DNA of 19,623 nt from NCBI GenBank assembly GCA_044340865.1, contig JBIISW010000033.1, forward strand, positions 1 to 19,623. Direction: 5' to 3'. Origin of the DNA: UBA4416 sp044340865 (GTDB lineage Bacteria; Bacteroidota; Bacteroidia; B-17B0; Aurantibacillaceae). Position 1 is the first letter of the stretch; each line of letters begins with the position of its first letter. Below are positions 1 through 9,628 of this stretch, piece after piece. A program made the translations under genes and the position numbers. Below the pieces are notes generated by a model. That model was not told the origin of the DNA. It saw only the letters and a list, made by a program, of their open reading frames with translations, and searched no databases.

Positions 1-1357
1 TTTCTGTGTTTACAACACCAATGCGTTGATTCATTAAAGCATACGAACCATTAGTCAAATTAAAACTTCCAAAGTTGCACTTTATGGCAGGCCATTCATT
101 AACACCATTTTTAAATTCACGACTTAATTCAAACAATGAAAAATCTTTATTGAGTATTGCTTCAGCATCGTTTAATTTATTACTCGCTAATGGCATTGAG
201 AAATTAAATAAAGTTGGAGGTGGGTTTAAACCAATATAGAAAATAGATTTTTTATTTGTTTTTAGCTCTTCTAGAACTTTTGGAGGAATAGCATTTACTT
301 GATGAAGAATAATTAACGAATAGGGTTTAATTGATGTTGTTAGTTCGTTAATTAAAACAATGTCTACTTCATAGGTTTGAGTTGCACTGATACTTTCATG
401 TATAGCGGCAATATCAGGATGTGGCGCGTTAGCGACAATCAAAATTTTGTCGCGATTATCAATAACATCAACAAAAAAAGAGTGTACATTATTTGTTTTG
501 TTTTTGTCTTCAGTCAAATCAGAAAGTGTAACTGTGTATTTTTGCAACCCTGTCTTAGTCGCTTCAATGCTATAGTTAAAAGGTTTACTAAAGTTTTCTG
601 ATAGAATAGAAATCTTTTCGTTTTTTATTACCAATCCGTTTTGAGAAATGGACAGGTTAACAGATTTGTTTTTCAATCCACTCGCATTTACAATAATTTC
701 AATTGGAAATGTGTTGCCGAGGTATGCAATTTGATTTTGGTTAATGGCTTGAATCCATACATCTTTTTGTTCAATTGTATCGCCAAATGCAATGGTATAA
801 ATGGGAGCGTTTAGTTTTGATTGTGTATGTAAAGGATTTTTTCCTTTGTTGTAAATACCATCAGATGCCAAAACAATGGCTCCTACATTACTGTTTGCAT
901 AATTATTTTCTATATCGGCGAATACTTTTGAAATATCAGTTTCCTTTCCTTTAAAATCAAATGTTTCAGTAGGTTTCGATTCCGTATCAAATTGATATAA
1001 TTTAACAGTATATTTTTCTTTTAAGGCCTTTGTAAATTTAATTAAATCTGGTAGATACTTATTTTTTATTTCCGAAGAATCTTTATTAGCAATAATAGAT
1101 GATGAATTATCTTGTGCTATAATGATGATGGGCTTTTCAACTTCAGTGGTACTATTTTTAATAAAAATATCTAATAGCAATAACGTCATGAGTGTGATTG
1201 ATGAAAACCTGAAAATAGGCAGTATGGTTGCAATTAGTTTGCTTCGTTGATTGTTTTTTTTATCTCTAAAATATAATAAAAAAGCGTACAGTAAACCTGC
1301 AGTCATGCAAAGAAATATATAATACCAAGGATAATTAGAAATAAATTGCATGTGCAT
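1..1357 (-). CDS. Membrane-anchored VWA-domain protein (3' end outside window)
   Basis: Reading the minus strand gives an uninterrupted frame of 452 codons from ATG at 1357 to the left edge, with no stop, so the C-terminus is missing. Two hydrophobic segments (about residues 11-30 and 44-66) would anchor it in the inner membrane. A von Willebrand A-like domain follows (about 76-195) with a MIDAS-like DxSxS motif (D83, S85, S87) and a second acidic position in SDG (D166). Next comes a beta-rich, probably Ig/CARDB-like stretch (about 200-310). The last visible part (VANAPHPDIAAIHES and onward) resembles the class I glutamine-amidotransferase-like fold often fused in these Bacteroidota VWA proteins. 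An internal ATG at 1351 (M3) is an equally possible start; no ribosome-binding site decides. It lies 83 nt downstream of fabG on the same strand, with a hairpin between them. Its substrate and partners are unknown. Confidence 0.8.
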   Translation of the reverse strand, partial: MHMQFISNYPWYYIFLCMTAGLLYAFLLYFRDKKNNQRSKLIATILPIFRFSSITLMTLLLLDIFIKNSTTEVEKPIIIIAQDNSSSIIANKDSSEIKNKYLPDLIKFTKALKEKYTVKLYQFDTESKPTETFDFKGKETDISKVFADIENNYANSNVGAIVLASDGIYNKGKNPLHTQSKLNAPIYTIAFGDTIEQKDVWIQAINQNQIAYLGNTFPIEIIVNASGLKNKSVNLSISQNGLVIKNEKISILSENFSKPFNYSIEATKTGLQKYTVTLSDLTEDKNKTNNVHSFFVDVIDNRDKILIVANAPHPDIAAIHESISATQTYEVDIVLINELTTSIKPYSLIILHQVNAIPPKVLEELKTNKKSIFYIGLNPPPTLFNFSMPLASNKLNDAEAILNKDFSLFELSREFKNGVNEWPAIKCNFGSFNLTNGSYALMNQRIGVVNTE

Positions 1358-1387
1358 GAACAGTTAAAATACTTATTTAAATTATGA

Positions 1388-1424
1388 ATCATGAAACTTC
1401 ATTATTAAAATAAAGTCTCATGAT
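1388..1424 (-). terminator. Hairpin downstream of fabG, no U tract
   Basis: Inverted repeat of 12-nt arms (1388-1399 and 1413-1424) with a 13-nt loop. On the minus-strand RNA the arms AUCAUGAGACUU and AAGUUUCAUGAU pair fully, with one G-U wobble; on the plus strand the same position would be an A-C mismatch, so the structure favours minus-strand transcripts, which read from fabG toward the VWA gene. It begins 17 nt after the fabG stop. No clear U run follows, so it may be a weak or Rho-assisted terminator, or an mRNA-stabilising hairpin. Confidence 0.5.
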
Positions 1425-1440
1425 ATAACCAGAATAAAAA

Positions 1441-2187
1441 TTAAGTTAACATCCCTCCGCATACATTGATACATTGCCCTGTAATATAGGCACTCATATC
1501 ACTTGCTAAAAACAAAGTTAGGTTTGCAACATCTTCAGTAGTTCCACCGCGTTTTAATGGAATAGTATCTCTCCATTGTTGTACCACTTTTTCATCAAGT
1601 GCCGCTGTCATTTCTGTTTCAATAAAGCCTGGAGCTATGGCATTGCTTCTAATATTACGAGATCCTAATTCTAATGCCACTGATTTTGTAAATCCTATGA
1701 TACCAGCTTTTGATGCTGAATAATTTGTTTGTCCAGCATTTCCTTTAACGCCTACAACAGAGCTCATATTTATAATAGAACCTGAACGCGCTTTTAACAT
1801 TGGTTTTTGAACGGCTTTGGTTAAATTAAAAACGGATTTCAAATTCGCGTTAATAACTTCATCCCATTGCTCTTCAGTCATTCGCATAAGCAATGTATCT
1901 CGGGTAATACCTGCGTTGTTGACTAATATATCTACGGTTCCAAATTCTGCAACCACATCAACTACTAATTGGTCAGCTGCTTTAAAATCAGCCGCATCGC
2001 TTTGATAGCCTTTTGCTTTAATACCAAATGCTGCTAGTTCTTTTTCAAATGCTAGCGCTTTTTCAACTGAACTTAAATACGTGAAAGCAATGTTACAGCC
2101 TTGTTCTGCAAATTTTATGGCAATACCTTTTCCTATGCCTCTTGATGCGCCAGTAATGATGGCTACTTTGTTTTGAAGTAATTTCAT
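1441..2187 (-). CDS. fabG: 3-oxoacyl-[acyl-carrier-protein] reductase FabG
   Basis: A 248-residue short-chain dehydrogenase/reductase. It has the NADPH-binding TGASRGIG motif (residues 12-19), the NNAG motif (90-93), and the complete catalytic set N115, S143, Y156 and K160 in the YxxxK arrangement. The C-terminus carries the usual ITGQCINVCGGM stretch that shapes the substrate pocket and subunit contacts. Known FabG enzymes reduce 3-oxoacyl-ACP to 3-hydroxyacyl-ACP in cytosolic fatty-acid elongation, usually as tetramers. Length and motif order fit FabG closely, but the context here has no other fatty-acid genes, so a different 3-oxoacyl substrate cannot be excluded. It is separated by 145 nt from the upstream kelch gene and probably has its own promoter; TACTTTG about 30 nt upstream is an imperfect -7 candidate. 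Confidence 0.9.
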   Translation of the reverse strand: MKLLQNKVAIITGASRGIGKGIAIKFAEQGCNIAFTYLSSVEKALAFEKELAAFGIKAKGYQSDAADFKAADQLVVDVVAEFGTVDILVNNAGITRDTLLMRMTEEQWDEVINANLKSVFNLTKAVQKPMLKARSGSIINMSSVVGVKGNAGQTNYSASKAGIIGFTKSVALELGSRNIRSNAIAPGFIETEMTAALDEKVVQQWRDTIPLKRGGTTEDVANLTLFLASDMSAYITGQCINVCGGMLT

Positions 2188-2260
2188 ACGTTGTAAATTT
2201 ATTTTTTAAAGTTTAAATATACAAAGTAAATTACAAAAGTGAATAGTGGTAGAATACTAT

Positions 2261-2280
2261 TATTTTAAATTATTAAAATA
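2261..2280. repeat. All-A/T perfect inverted repeat (8-4-8)
   Basis: TATTTTAA, a 4-nt spacer ATTA, then TTAAAATA, in the 145-nt gap between the kelch gene stop and the fabG start. It contains no G or C, so as an RNA hairpin it is weak. It could be the kelch-gene terminator region or a protein-binding site upstream of fabG. It may also be a chance palindrome in very A/T-rich DNA. Confidence 0.3.
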
Positions 2281-2332
2281 CATCCTATTGATTTTTAGTC
2301 TACTTAAATATTTTGCCAACACAAATTATATT

Positions 2333-3940
2333 TTAATCAATTAATTGTACTTTTTTAACCACACTGAATTTTCCGTTAAATGTGAAGTTAAATGAATATA
2401 GGCCATTCCCTAAGTTTAAATTGTCTGTAATTTGAATTGTATGCTCACCTTTTATTAACGAATAAAATGTTTTGCTCCATACTATTTTTCCTTTAACATC
2501 TGTAACATGAAGATCCATATCTCCGTCGGAAGGAATCTTAATTTGTAAGCTAATATGTGTTTTAGTTGGGTTTGGAAAAATAGAAACGATTAAAGGATTA
2601 CTTCCATCTAACGGTTTTATTCCCGTAGGCTGACTTTTCAGTAACCATACCTCGTATAATGTATTATGTGCGTTTGTTACACCAGTATTATTCGCTGTAA
2701 ATGGGTTAATTTGTGTGCTATAAATACCTCCTAATATATGACCAAGCAAAGTGGAGTCGGCAGTTAGTTGTGATAATTTAATTATTTCAGTATCATAATG
2801 AGGAATTGAATGATTCAGAATAAATTCAGCACTTGCTCCAATTAATGCAGGCATTTCAATTGGTAAAACATTTTCTTGTAAAACACCCGTTGAATTTCTA
2901 GAAACACGACTGATTGTTTTTACAAATGGCACATTATTATCTTGTGTAAGCACTCCTCCAATATATGAGTACTGACTTATTCCTCCAAAAAATAGTGAAT
3001 GCATAGTGTTATTTAAACTATCAAAAGTTGAAATATTTGCAGAATGATAGTTGCTTAGATATTGATTAAATCCTGTAACAGGATTGTGACCGCTAGCTTT
3101 AATATCTACAGGATATAAAAACGGTAAATCAACACCAATTTGAAAAACACCTGAAGAGATTGTATAACCTTCTTCTCCTGTTGGGAAAATTTGAGGCATT
3201 AAATTATAATCTCTTCGATGTAAGTGAACCATGTCAGTTGTTTTTGTGTAATTAGATACACTTAAAGCCGTTCCGTAATTATTAATAGTGAATTTACTCA
3301 ACCCATCAACATACGTTTGAGTATAAGTTGCCATACCCATTGGATTATATCGTCCATCAAATTTGTGACCACCAATTAAATAAAACGTAGTTCCTATTTT
3401 ACCTAAATGACCACCATTAACTGCAAAACGAGTATCTGTAATTTGTTTAAAATTGGAAACTATTGGAGTTCCATTTACAATTGCATTAATTAATCCAGTT
3501 ACTGAAATGGAGGTTAAATGAGGGTATGTGACGTGGTCTAATGCTGTTGCGCTATAGCCATAACCTCCGATAATATAAAGTGAATCTTTATCTTGATAAA
3601 AATTCATATTAGTAGATTGCAACTGTTCTTTTAGCCCTGTAGCTAATGTGTTTACAGAAGCAGTCCAATATTGATTATTTATTACATCAATTACATAAAT
3701 ATCGCTATTACTATTTACTTCTAAAAAAGCATTAAATGGTTGGCGTGCATGTAAACCATCTTTTCTTCCACCAATAACCAACCATTTTCCGTTTGATTGT
3801 GCTACCGCAAATGAATGTAGGCCTGGTAAGCCACTCACGGTTACAGGTTTTAATTTTACAGAATAATTGAATGGAATGGTTTGCCCTTTTATAGAAAATG
3901 TAAAAGCTAAAATTGAAATGTAAAAAAGAAATAGTTTCAT
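2333..3940 (-). CDS. Exported kelch-repeat protein with type IX secretion sorting domain
   Basis: A 535-residue protein with a signal peptide (residues 1-20, ending SIKGQ). The body has repeated hydrophobic-GG motifs typical of kelch blades at about G57-G58, G125-G126, G190-G191, G319-G320 and G404-G405, which suggests a beta-propeller. The last 85 residues (about 451-535) form a type A T9SS C-terminal domain, opening with the SIFPNPT motif (F455-P458) and ending GLYSFNFTFNGKFSVVKKVQL. Proteins with this tail are moved across the outer membrane by the Por/type IX system and released or surface-attached. The gene starts 53 nt after the RND pump gene on the same strand, so read-through is possible, but nothing links the two functions. 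The ligand or role is unknown; no catalytic residues are apparent. Confidence 0.85.
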   Translation of the reverse strand: MKLFLFYISILAFTFSIKGQTIPFNYSVKLKPVTVSGLPGLHSFAVAQSNGKWLVIGGRKDGLHARQPFNAFLEVNSNSDIYVIDVINNQYWTASVNTLATGLKEQLQSTNMNFYQDKDSLYIIGGYGYSATALDHVTYPHLTSISVTGLINAIVNGTPIVSNFKQITDTRFAVNGGHLGKIGTTFYLIGGHKFDGRYNPMGMATYTQTYVDGLSKFTINNYGTALSVSNYTKTTDMVHLHRRDYNLMPQIFPTGEEGYTISSGVFQIGVDLPFLYPVDIKASGHNPVTGFNQYLSNYHSANISTFDSLNNTMHSLFFGGISQYSYIGGVLTQDNNVPFVKTISRVSRNSTGVLQENVLPIEMPALIGASAEFILNHSIPHYDTEIIKLSQLTADSTLLGHILGGIYSTQINPFTANNTGVTNAHNTLYEVWLLKSQPTGIKPLDGSNPLIVSIFPNPTKTHISLQIKIPSDGDMDLHVTDVKGKIVWSKTFYSLIKGEHTIQITDNLNLGNGLYSFNFTFNGKFSVVKKVQLID

Positions 3941-3993
3941 AAGATTTTTTTGTTAAAAGTAACTTAAACAATATTTATTTGTTGTGACTTTTG

Positions 3994-6900
3994 TTACATA
4001 GTTTTTTTATTTGCAATTTTTTCCTTTAAACGATCTACTAAATAATATACCATTGGCACCAAGTAAACAGTTAATATCAAAGATGAGAATAGCCCTCCGA
4101 TAATTACCCAAGCCAATCCGTTTTTCCATTCACTGGCGGTTCCTTTACCTAGTGCAATTGGTAACATTCCAATAATCATTGCTATAGTTGTCATTAAGAT
4201 TGGACGCATACGACCTTTTCCTGCAATGATTAAAGCTTCTTTGTAATGCTTCCCTTCAGCTTTTAATTGGTTTGTAAAGTCTACAATTAATATCGCATTT
4301 TTCACAACTAAACCCATAAGCATAATCAACCCTAGTAATGCAAATAAACTCAAATTATTCATTGATAAATTTAATGCTAAAAATGCGCCAATAGCAGCAA
4401 CTGGAATTGAAAATAAAACAACAAACGGATAAATGAAACTATCATATAAAGCCACCATAATTAAATAAATTAATAAGAATGAAATTAATAAAACAGAACC
4501 TAACGCTCCGAAGCTATCGTTTTGTCTTTTGATATCACTACCCCAAGTCATTTCAATTCCATCAGGTAATGGATTTTTATTTATATAAGCTACTACTTCA
4601 TCTGCAACTGTACCTGAAGGTCTTCCGAGTGCATCAGAGGTAAGTGTAACTGCTGGTTGTCTATCTTTTCGTTCTAATAAGGATGGAGAATTATCTCGCT
4701 CTATCGTCGCAAATTGTGATACATCTATGGGTATGCCCATTGGATTAACGATTGACAGACGTTGCACATCTTCATAATTTTGTCTATTGTTACCATCAAA
4801 CCAAACCCTCACTGGATATTCTGTTCCATTTTCTGTTAATGTTGCATCATCATTGCCAGTAAACGCTGTTCTTAAATTGATTCCAACATATGCTGTTGTT
4901 AATCCTAAACGCTGCATTTTATCTTTGTTGGGAATTATTTTGTATTCAGGACTCCCTTGTTCTACAGATAAACGCACATTATCAGAACCTGGTATTTTTT
5001 CAATAACAGATTTTAAATCATTTCCTGTTTTCATTACCAAATCTAAATTGCTTCCGCTTAAGGTAATTTCTATTGGCGCTGAACGTGGTATTAATCCTAG
5101 TGCAGCCATTGAATAATTTATCCCTGGAAACTTCATTTTTAATTCTTCTCGAAGTGTTTTCATAAAATATTCGGTTGGTTGATTGTTGCGTTCTTTAGAA
5201 GATTTCAATTGAATAGTGAATTCCGTTTTATTAGCGGATCCTACACCTAAACTTCCAATGCCTGTGCTTGGGCCACCTATGTTACTGAAAACAGTAGAGA
5301 CATCTGCTTGTTTGATAATATAGGTTTCAATTTTTTGAGCAATTAAATTGTTTTGTTGAATGGAAGTTGATTTATCAAACTCCAAAGCCATACGAAATTT
5401 ACCTTGATCTCCGGTAGAGATAAGTTCTTTACCAATAATACCTTGTTTCATTACTCCCAAAGTAACAGCAAAAAGAAAAATAACAATGCCAGTAAAAATT
5501 AACTTATGGCTAAGTATCCATTCTAATTGTTTGCCATACCAATTTGTGAAATTGTCTAATTGATGCTCAAAGCCAAGCAGAAAACGATTGAAGAAGTTAG
5601 TGGGTTGCAAATCTTCTTTCTTACCAATTCTCGATGCTAACCAAGGTGTAAGCGTGAAGCCAACTAACAAACTTGTAAGTGTGGATGTTACAACAACTAC
5701 TGAAAATTGTTTGAGCATATCTGCCACAAAAACTTGCAAAAACAAAATCGGTAAAAACACAACTACGTCAACCAATGTGATAGACAATGCTGAAAATCCA
5801 ATTTCCATTCGTCCATCCATTGAGGCAGTGCGTTTTTCTTTTCCCATATCTAAATGCCTTTGAATATTTTCCAATACCACTGTAGCATCATCCACCAAAA
5901 TTCCTATAATTAAAGACATGGCAAGCAAGGTCATTAAATTTAAAGTGTATCCTAAAAGCCACATAACTGCAAATGCTGTAATCAAAGATGTTGGGATCGC
6001 AATAATAACTATTAAAGAGTTTCTGAAACTTCGTAAAAATAAAAGCATTACTAACGATACCAATATAACCGCTAAACCTAAATCAAATACAACTGAATTA
6101 ACTGCTGCAATTGTATTATCGGTGCTATCATCAGCAATGATAAATTTTACAGCTGAATTTTTGTTTTGTGCTTCAATGCTTTTAAATTTTGCACGTACCA
6201 TTTTTGAAACATCAACAGCATTTGCATCTCCTTGTTTTTTTAACATAATCCCAATTCCATCTTTTCCGTTGTATCTACTGATAGATGTCGTTTCTTTTAT
6301 TCCATCAACTACTTGAGCTACATCTTTTACATAAACAGGACTACCAGACATTGGCATAGCAACCTGAACATTTTTTATATCATCAATCGTTGCAAATTTT
6401 CCTGTTAAACGAACTGAGTTATTCTCTTGATTTGTTTGTATTTTTCCAGCAGGTAAATCTAAACCTGAGCGATTTATTGCTTCAACAACCTGATACAATG
6501 AAATTTTATACAATTTTAATTTATCTCGGTTTGCTTTAACTTGTATTTCTCTTTCTTCTCCTCCTAAAATCGTTAACTCTGCAACTCCCTTTATCTGTTG
6601 AATTTGTGGAAGATACTCATCTTTCATTTTTTGATAAAACTCAGTTGCAGGCAAATTACTTGTTGCGCTAATGGACATGATTGGTAAATCATTAGGAGAA
6701 ACTTTACTCATAACCGGACTTAAAATATCCTGAGGTAAATCTTTGCGAATATTATCTATATAACGCTGTGCGTCCTGCATAGTTTTATCTAAATCAGTTC
6801 CATATTTCAGGTTGGCAATAATTATAGAGGCGTTTGGTAATGATTTAGTCACTAAATAATCAACACCTTCTAAATTAGATAAAGCATCTTCAATTTTTCG

Positions 6901-7092
6901 AGATACCGAGGTTTCTACTTCATTTGGCTCTGCTCCGGGATACACCGTTTTAATTACCACAACTGGTTGATTAAAATCAGGCATTAATTCATAGCTCAAG
7001 TTTTTATATCCGATAACTCCCAATAAGGTAAGTACGCTAAAGAGAACTATTATTAGCGATGGACGTTTGATTGATATTTCTGTTATATTCAT
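3994..7092 (-). CDS. RND multidrug efflux pump, HAE-1/AcrB type inner-membrane subunit
   Basis: A 1032-residue resistance-nodulation-division transporter of full family length, starting with the standard amphipathic N-terminus MNITEISIKRPS and first helix. It shows the internal two-fold repeat: large periplasmic porter loops after helices 1 and 7, and helix clusters at about 335-490 and 865-1020. The proton-relay residues are present: the Asp pair in GILVDDATVVLEN (D401, D402) and the Lys in LVVKNAILIVDF (K931). That pattern matches drug-exporting HAE-1 pumps more than metal exporters. It is the last gene of an outer-membrane factor / fusion protein / pump run, 8 nt after the fusion protein, so co-transcription is very likely. 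It would form the trimeric proton-driven pump of the complex; the substrate cannot be read from sequence. Confidence 0.93.
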   Translation of the reverse strand: MNITEISIKRPSLIIVLFSVLTLLGVIGYKNLSYELMPDFNQPVVVIKTVYPGAEPNEVETSVSRKIEDALSNLEGVDYLVTKSLPNASIIIANLKYGTDLDKTMQDAQRYIDNIRKDLPQDILSPVMSKVSPNDLPIMSISATSNLPATEFYQKMKDEYLPQIQQIKGVAELTILGGEEREIQVKANRDKLKLYKISLYQVVEAINRSGLDLPAGKIQTNQENNSVRLTGKFATIDDIKNVQVAMPMSGSPVYVKDVAQVVDGIKETTSISRYNGKDGIGIMLKKQGDANAVDVSKMVRAKFKSIEAQNKNSAVKFIIADDSTDNTIAAVNSVVFDLGLAVILVSLVMLLFLRSFRNSLIVIIAIPTSLITAFAVMWLLGYTLNLMTLLAMSLIIGILVDDATVVLENIQRHLDMGKEKRTASMDGRMEIGFSALSITLVDVVVFLPILFLQVFVADMLKQFSVVVVTSTLTSLLVGFTLTPWLASRIGKKEDLQPTNFFNRFLLGFEHQLDNFTNWYGKQLEWILSHKLIFTGIVIFLFAVTLGVMKQGIIGKELISTGDQGKFRMALEFDKSTSIQQNNLIAQKIETYIIKQADVSTVFSNIGGPSTGIGSLGVGSANKTEFTIQLKSSKERNNQPTEYFMKTLREELKMKFPGINYSMAALGLIPRSAPIEITLSGSNLDLVMKTGNDLKSVIEKIPGSDNVRLSVEQGSPEYKIIPNKDKMQRLGLTTAYVGINLRTAFTGNDDATLTENGTEYPVRVWFDGNNRQNYEDVQRLSIVNPMGIPIDVSQFATIERDNSPSLLERKDRQPAVTLTSDALGRPSGTVADEVVAYINKNPLPDGIEMTWGSDIKRQNDSFGALGSVLLISFLLIYLIMVALYDSFIYPFVVLFSIPVAAIGAFLALNLSMNNLSLFALLGLIMLMGLVVKNAILIVDFTNQLKAEGKHYKEALIIAGKGRMRPILMTTIAMIIGMLPIALGKGTASEWKNGLAWVIIGGLFSSLILTVYLVPMVYYLVDRLKEKIANKKTM

Positions 7093-7100
7093 ATTGTAAA

Positions 7101-8150
7101 TTATTTAGCAGTTACATTTGCATTATTAAAAAGATTAATAAATCCATTAGTGATGATTACATCACCAACTTCTAATCCTTTTGATACAACCGTTTTATTT
7201 TTTATTTTTTGCGCAATCGTTATGACACTTAAAACAGCTTTTCCATTCTTTACTTTATAAACTTGAGGTTGACTTGACGTGCCAACAATAGCAGAAGCTG
7301 GTATAATAATTCCAGATTTTTGATTTTCACTTTTCATATTTACTTTTCCAAACATTCCGGATTTAATTTTAAAATCGGAGGTATTAGTTACTATGAACTG
7401 AACAGGAAAACTACTTCCCATATTAGCTTTACTACCTATCATTATTGTTTTCCCTGTTAACAGCTCATTTGCATAGGCATCTGCATTAATCGAAAAGGTT
7501 TGGTTTACTTGAAATGAACTTAAATCATTTTCGGATACATTGACTGTGAATTTTAAAACTGATATGTCTGTGATTTGTAGCAATGGTAAACCCGGTGTTG
7601 CAAATGCTCCAACTTCAGTGAGTTTAGCAGTTACAAGTCCATTAAAAGTTGCTTTGATTGTTGTTTTATTAATTTGTTCAATTAAGGTTGCTCTTTGTAC
7701 TTTTGACGATTTTAAAGCTAACTCTGCTTTCTCTAATTGAACGCCTTGTACAGCATCTGCATTTGCTAAAACAGTAAAGCGTTTTACATCCGCTTCTAAT
7801 CCTTCAACTTGAACCTCTGCTGATTGTAATTGCAGTTTCAATAATGAATTATCTAACTGAATTAACGATTGACCCTTTGTTACAAAAGTTCCAACGTCAA
7901 CTAAAACATCATTTATTTTGCCTTGTATTTCAGCACTCAATTTAGTTTCTTTATTAGGTTCAAACGTGCCTGAATAGTTGAATTCATTGCCAATTAATTT
8001 ATACTTTATTGTATCTACCTGAACATTGATTGCTTTCTCTTTATCGTATTGATAAACTTTATTGTTTACGATTTCTTTATTGCTTTTTAATTTGATAACT
8101 ACAATTGCAATTAATGCTAATGGTATGATGATGTATAAAACCTTTTTCAT
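7101..8150 (-). CDS. RND efflux periplasmic adaptor (membrane fusion protein)
   Basis: A 349-residue HlyD/AcrA-type adaptor. The N-terminus has one hydrophobic segment (about 4-22) without a lipobox cysteine, so it is probably held as an uncleaved membrane anchor rather than as a lipoprotein. The domain order fits the family: a beta-strand plus half lipoyl motif (VLVDVGTFVTKGQSLIQLD, about 85-105), an alpha-helical hairpin (about 108-165), the second lipoyl half (IKATFNGLVTAK onward), then the beta-barrel and a membrane-proximal domain ending in GLEVGDVIITNGF. The helical hairpin is short. It lies between the outer-membrane factor (21-nt gap) and the pump gene (8-nt gap), and links these two proteins across the periplasm. 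Confidence 0.92.
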   Translation of the reverse strand: MKKVLYIIIPLALIAIVVIKLKSNKEIVNNKVYQYDKEKAINVQVDTIKYKLIGNEFNYSGTFEPNKETKLSAEIQGKINDVLVDVGTFVTKGQSLIQLDNSLLKLQLQSAEVQVEGLEADVKRFTVLANADAVQGVQLEKAELALKSSKVQRATLIEQINKTTIKATFNGLVTAKLTEVGAFATPGLPLLQITDISVLKFTVNVSENDLSSFQVNQTFSINADAYANELLTGKTIMIGSKANMGSSFPVQFIVTNTSDFKIKSGMFGKVNMKSENQKSGIIIPASAIVGTSSQPQVYKVKNGKAVLSVITIAQKIKNKTVVSKGLEVGDVIITNGFINLFNNANVTAK

Positions 8151-8171
8151 AAGTTATTTTTAATTATTAAT

Positions 8172-9506
8172 TTATTTTGTGTTTAAAATATTTCCTGATA
8201 CTTTTTTTAGTTCTAAGTCTGCTTTCATTACATCTACCAAGGCAGATAAATAATTTTGCTGAGCTTCCTTTTGGGTATTATCTGAAAGTAATACATCAGT
8301 TAATGATGCAACGCCTTCTTTTTGCTGTATAATTGTTTTTGAATATATTGTTTCTGCAAGGGCCAATTGTGATTTGGAATTTAATAGATTAGAACTTGCA
8401 ACGTCATATTGCATGTGTGCATTTTCAATCTGAACATTTTGTTTATCATTTAATAATTCTAATCGAGTTGTATTCTGCTTTAATTCTTCTTTCTTTTGGA
8501 AAATACGATGTTCTAAAGTAGTTCCAGAAAACATTAACCATGACATTTTAACTCCAGCAAATCCAATAGGGTATGTTTTAAAGAAATCATTTGTGCCACT
8601 ATAGTTTCCGTATCCTGTTGTTCCATAAGTACCATAAAGTGAGAAAGAGGGTGAATGAGATAGTTTTAATGTTTTTATTTCCGATTTTAAAAGCAGCATT
8701 TTAGTATTAAACAATAAAATATCAGTAGTTGGTTTAGTTGTATACTTTACTATTTCTGATGATGCATTAAATGTTTCTTCAATTGTTATTTGTCGGGATG
8801 GTGTTATGCCTAATTGAAGTTTTAATAAATTTAAAATTTGTTGAAGTTGTGCATTAGCCATGCTTAGCTGCGTATTTAGCTGACTTTGTTGAAGTTTAAA
8901 TTTATCGACATCTGTTCCTTTTGCCATTTGTTGCGAATGAAGTAATTGAATATTACTGAGCAGTTTTTCACTATTACTTAAACCATTTTTAATGAATGCA
9001 ATTTGATTTGATACTAATTGTGCATTGTAATACAAATTCGAAACATCAAATACCACTTGCTCTTCAGTTTGATGAAACTGTATTTGATTTATCTCCTTAG
9101 CTCTTTTTGATACTGTAATTGCCCCAATAGTTTGAGGATTGTAGATAGGCACGTCAAGAGTAAGGTTTGCATTTAAGTTATGAGGAACGCCAAATTGAGC
9201 TTCTTTATATACGCCTACTGGCCCAGCAAAAATTGATGCCGGTAATAATTGATATGGTAAATCGGTGTAATATCGATAATCTAAGTTACCATACAATTTT
9301 GGAATTAAACCACCCTTAGCTTCTTTGTTTCGCTCATTAGCAATTTTAATATCTCCCTCTGCTATCTTCAACGTTTTATTATGTACTAATGCAGTATCAG
9401 TACATTGTTTTAGTGACCAATTTTGAGCTTCAGAATTGGTTGTGGAAATTAAAACGGAAATAACCATTATAATTTTCGTTTTTATTAAGTGAGCGTTTAC
9501 TAACAT
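8172..9506 (-). CDS. TolC-type outer-membrane efflux factor
   Basis: A 444-residue outer-membrane efflux protein. The signal peptide covers about residues 1-28, with a hydrophobic core IIMVISVLI and likely cleavage around NSEAQ. Mature TolC features follow: the N-terminal motif WSLKQCTDTALVHNKTLKIA, two OEP repeats rich in long amphipathic helices (for example the Gln-rich region after KGTDVDKFKLQQSQL), and beta-strand segments such as SPSFSLYGTYGTTGYGNY. The C-terminal repeat contains EGVASLTDVLLSDNTQKEAQ, characteristic of the family. It is the first gene of the pump trio and lies 122 nt downstream of the TetR gene. That gap has no good TAnnTTTG element, so transcription may come from the promoter upstream of the tetR pair. 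It would provide the exit duct through the outer membrane. Confidence 0.92.
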   Translation of the reverse strand: MLVNAHLIKTKIIMVISVLISTTNSEAQNWSLKQCTDTALVHNKTLKIAEGDIKIANERNKEAKGGLIPKLYGNLDYRYYTDLPYQLLPASIFAGPVGVYKEAQFGVPHNLNANLTLDVPIYNPQTIGAITVSKRAKEINQIQFHQTEEQVVFDVSNLYYNAQLVSNQIAFIKNGLSNSEKLLSNIQLLHSQQMAKGTDVDKFKLQQSQLNTQLSMANAQLQQILNLLKLQLGITPSRQITIEETFNASSEIVKYTTKPTTDILLFNTKMLLLKSEIKTLKLSHSPSFSLYGTYGTTGYGNYSGTNDFFKTYPIGFAGVKMSWLMFSGTTLEHRIFQKKEELKQNTTRLELLNDKQNVQIENAHMQYDVASSNLLNSKSQLALAETIYSKTIIQQKEGVASLTDVLLSDNTQKEAQQNYLSALVDVMKADLELKKVSGNILNTK

Positions 9507-9628
9507 AATTAGACAATTTTTTTTTATTTGATTGTTACTCTTTGATTTTTTATTTATAAATACTGAGTTTTTTAAGGCGCTTAGACTAATTTTTTGTTTA
9601 AATAATATATAATTAATCGAGTTTTTGT

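Noticed and set aside
377..601. 74-codon plus-strand open frame
   Set aside because: It is antisense to the continuous minus-strand VWA-protein frame that has recognisable membrane and MIDAS features.
3732..3971. 79-codon minus-strand frame overlapping the start of the kelch gene
   Set aside because: It is a different frame from the kelch protein, which has a clear signal peptide; its own translation has no recognisable features.
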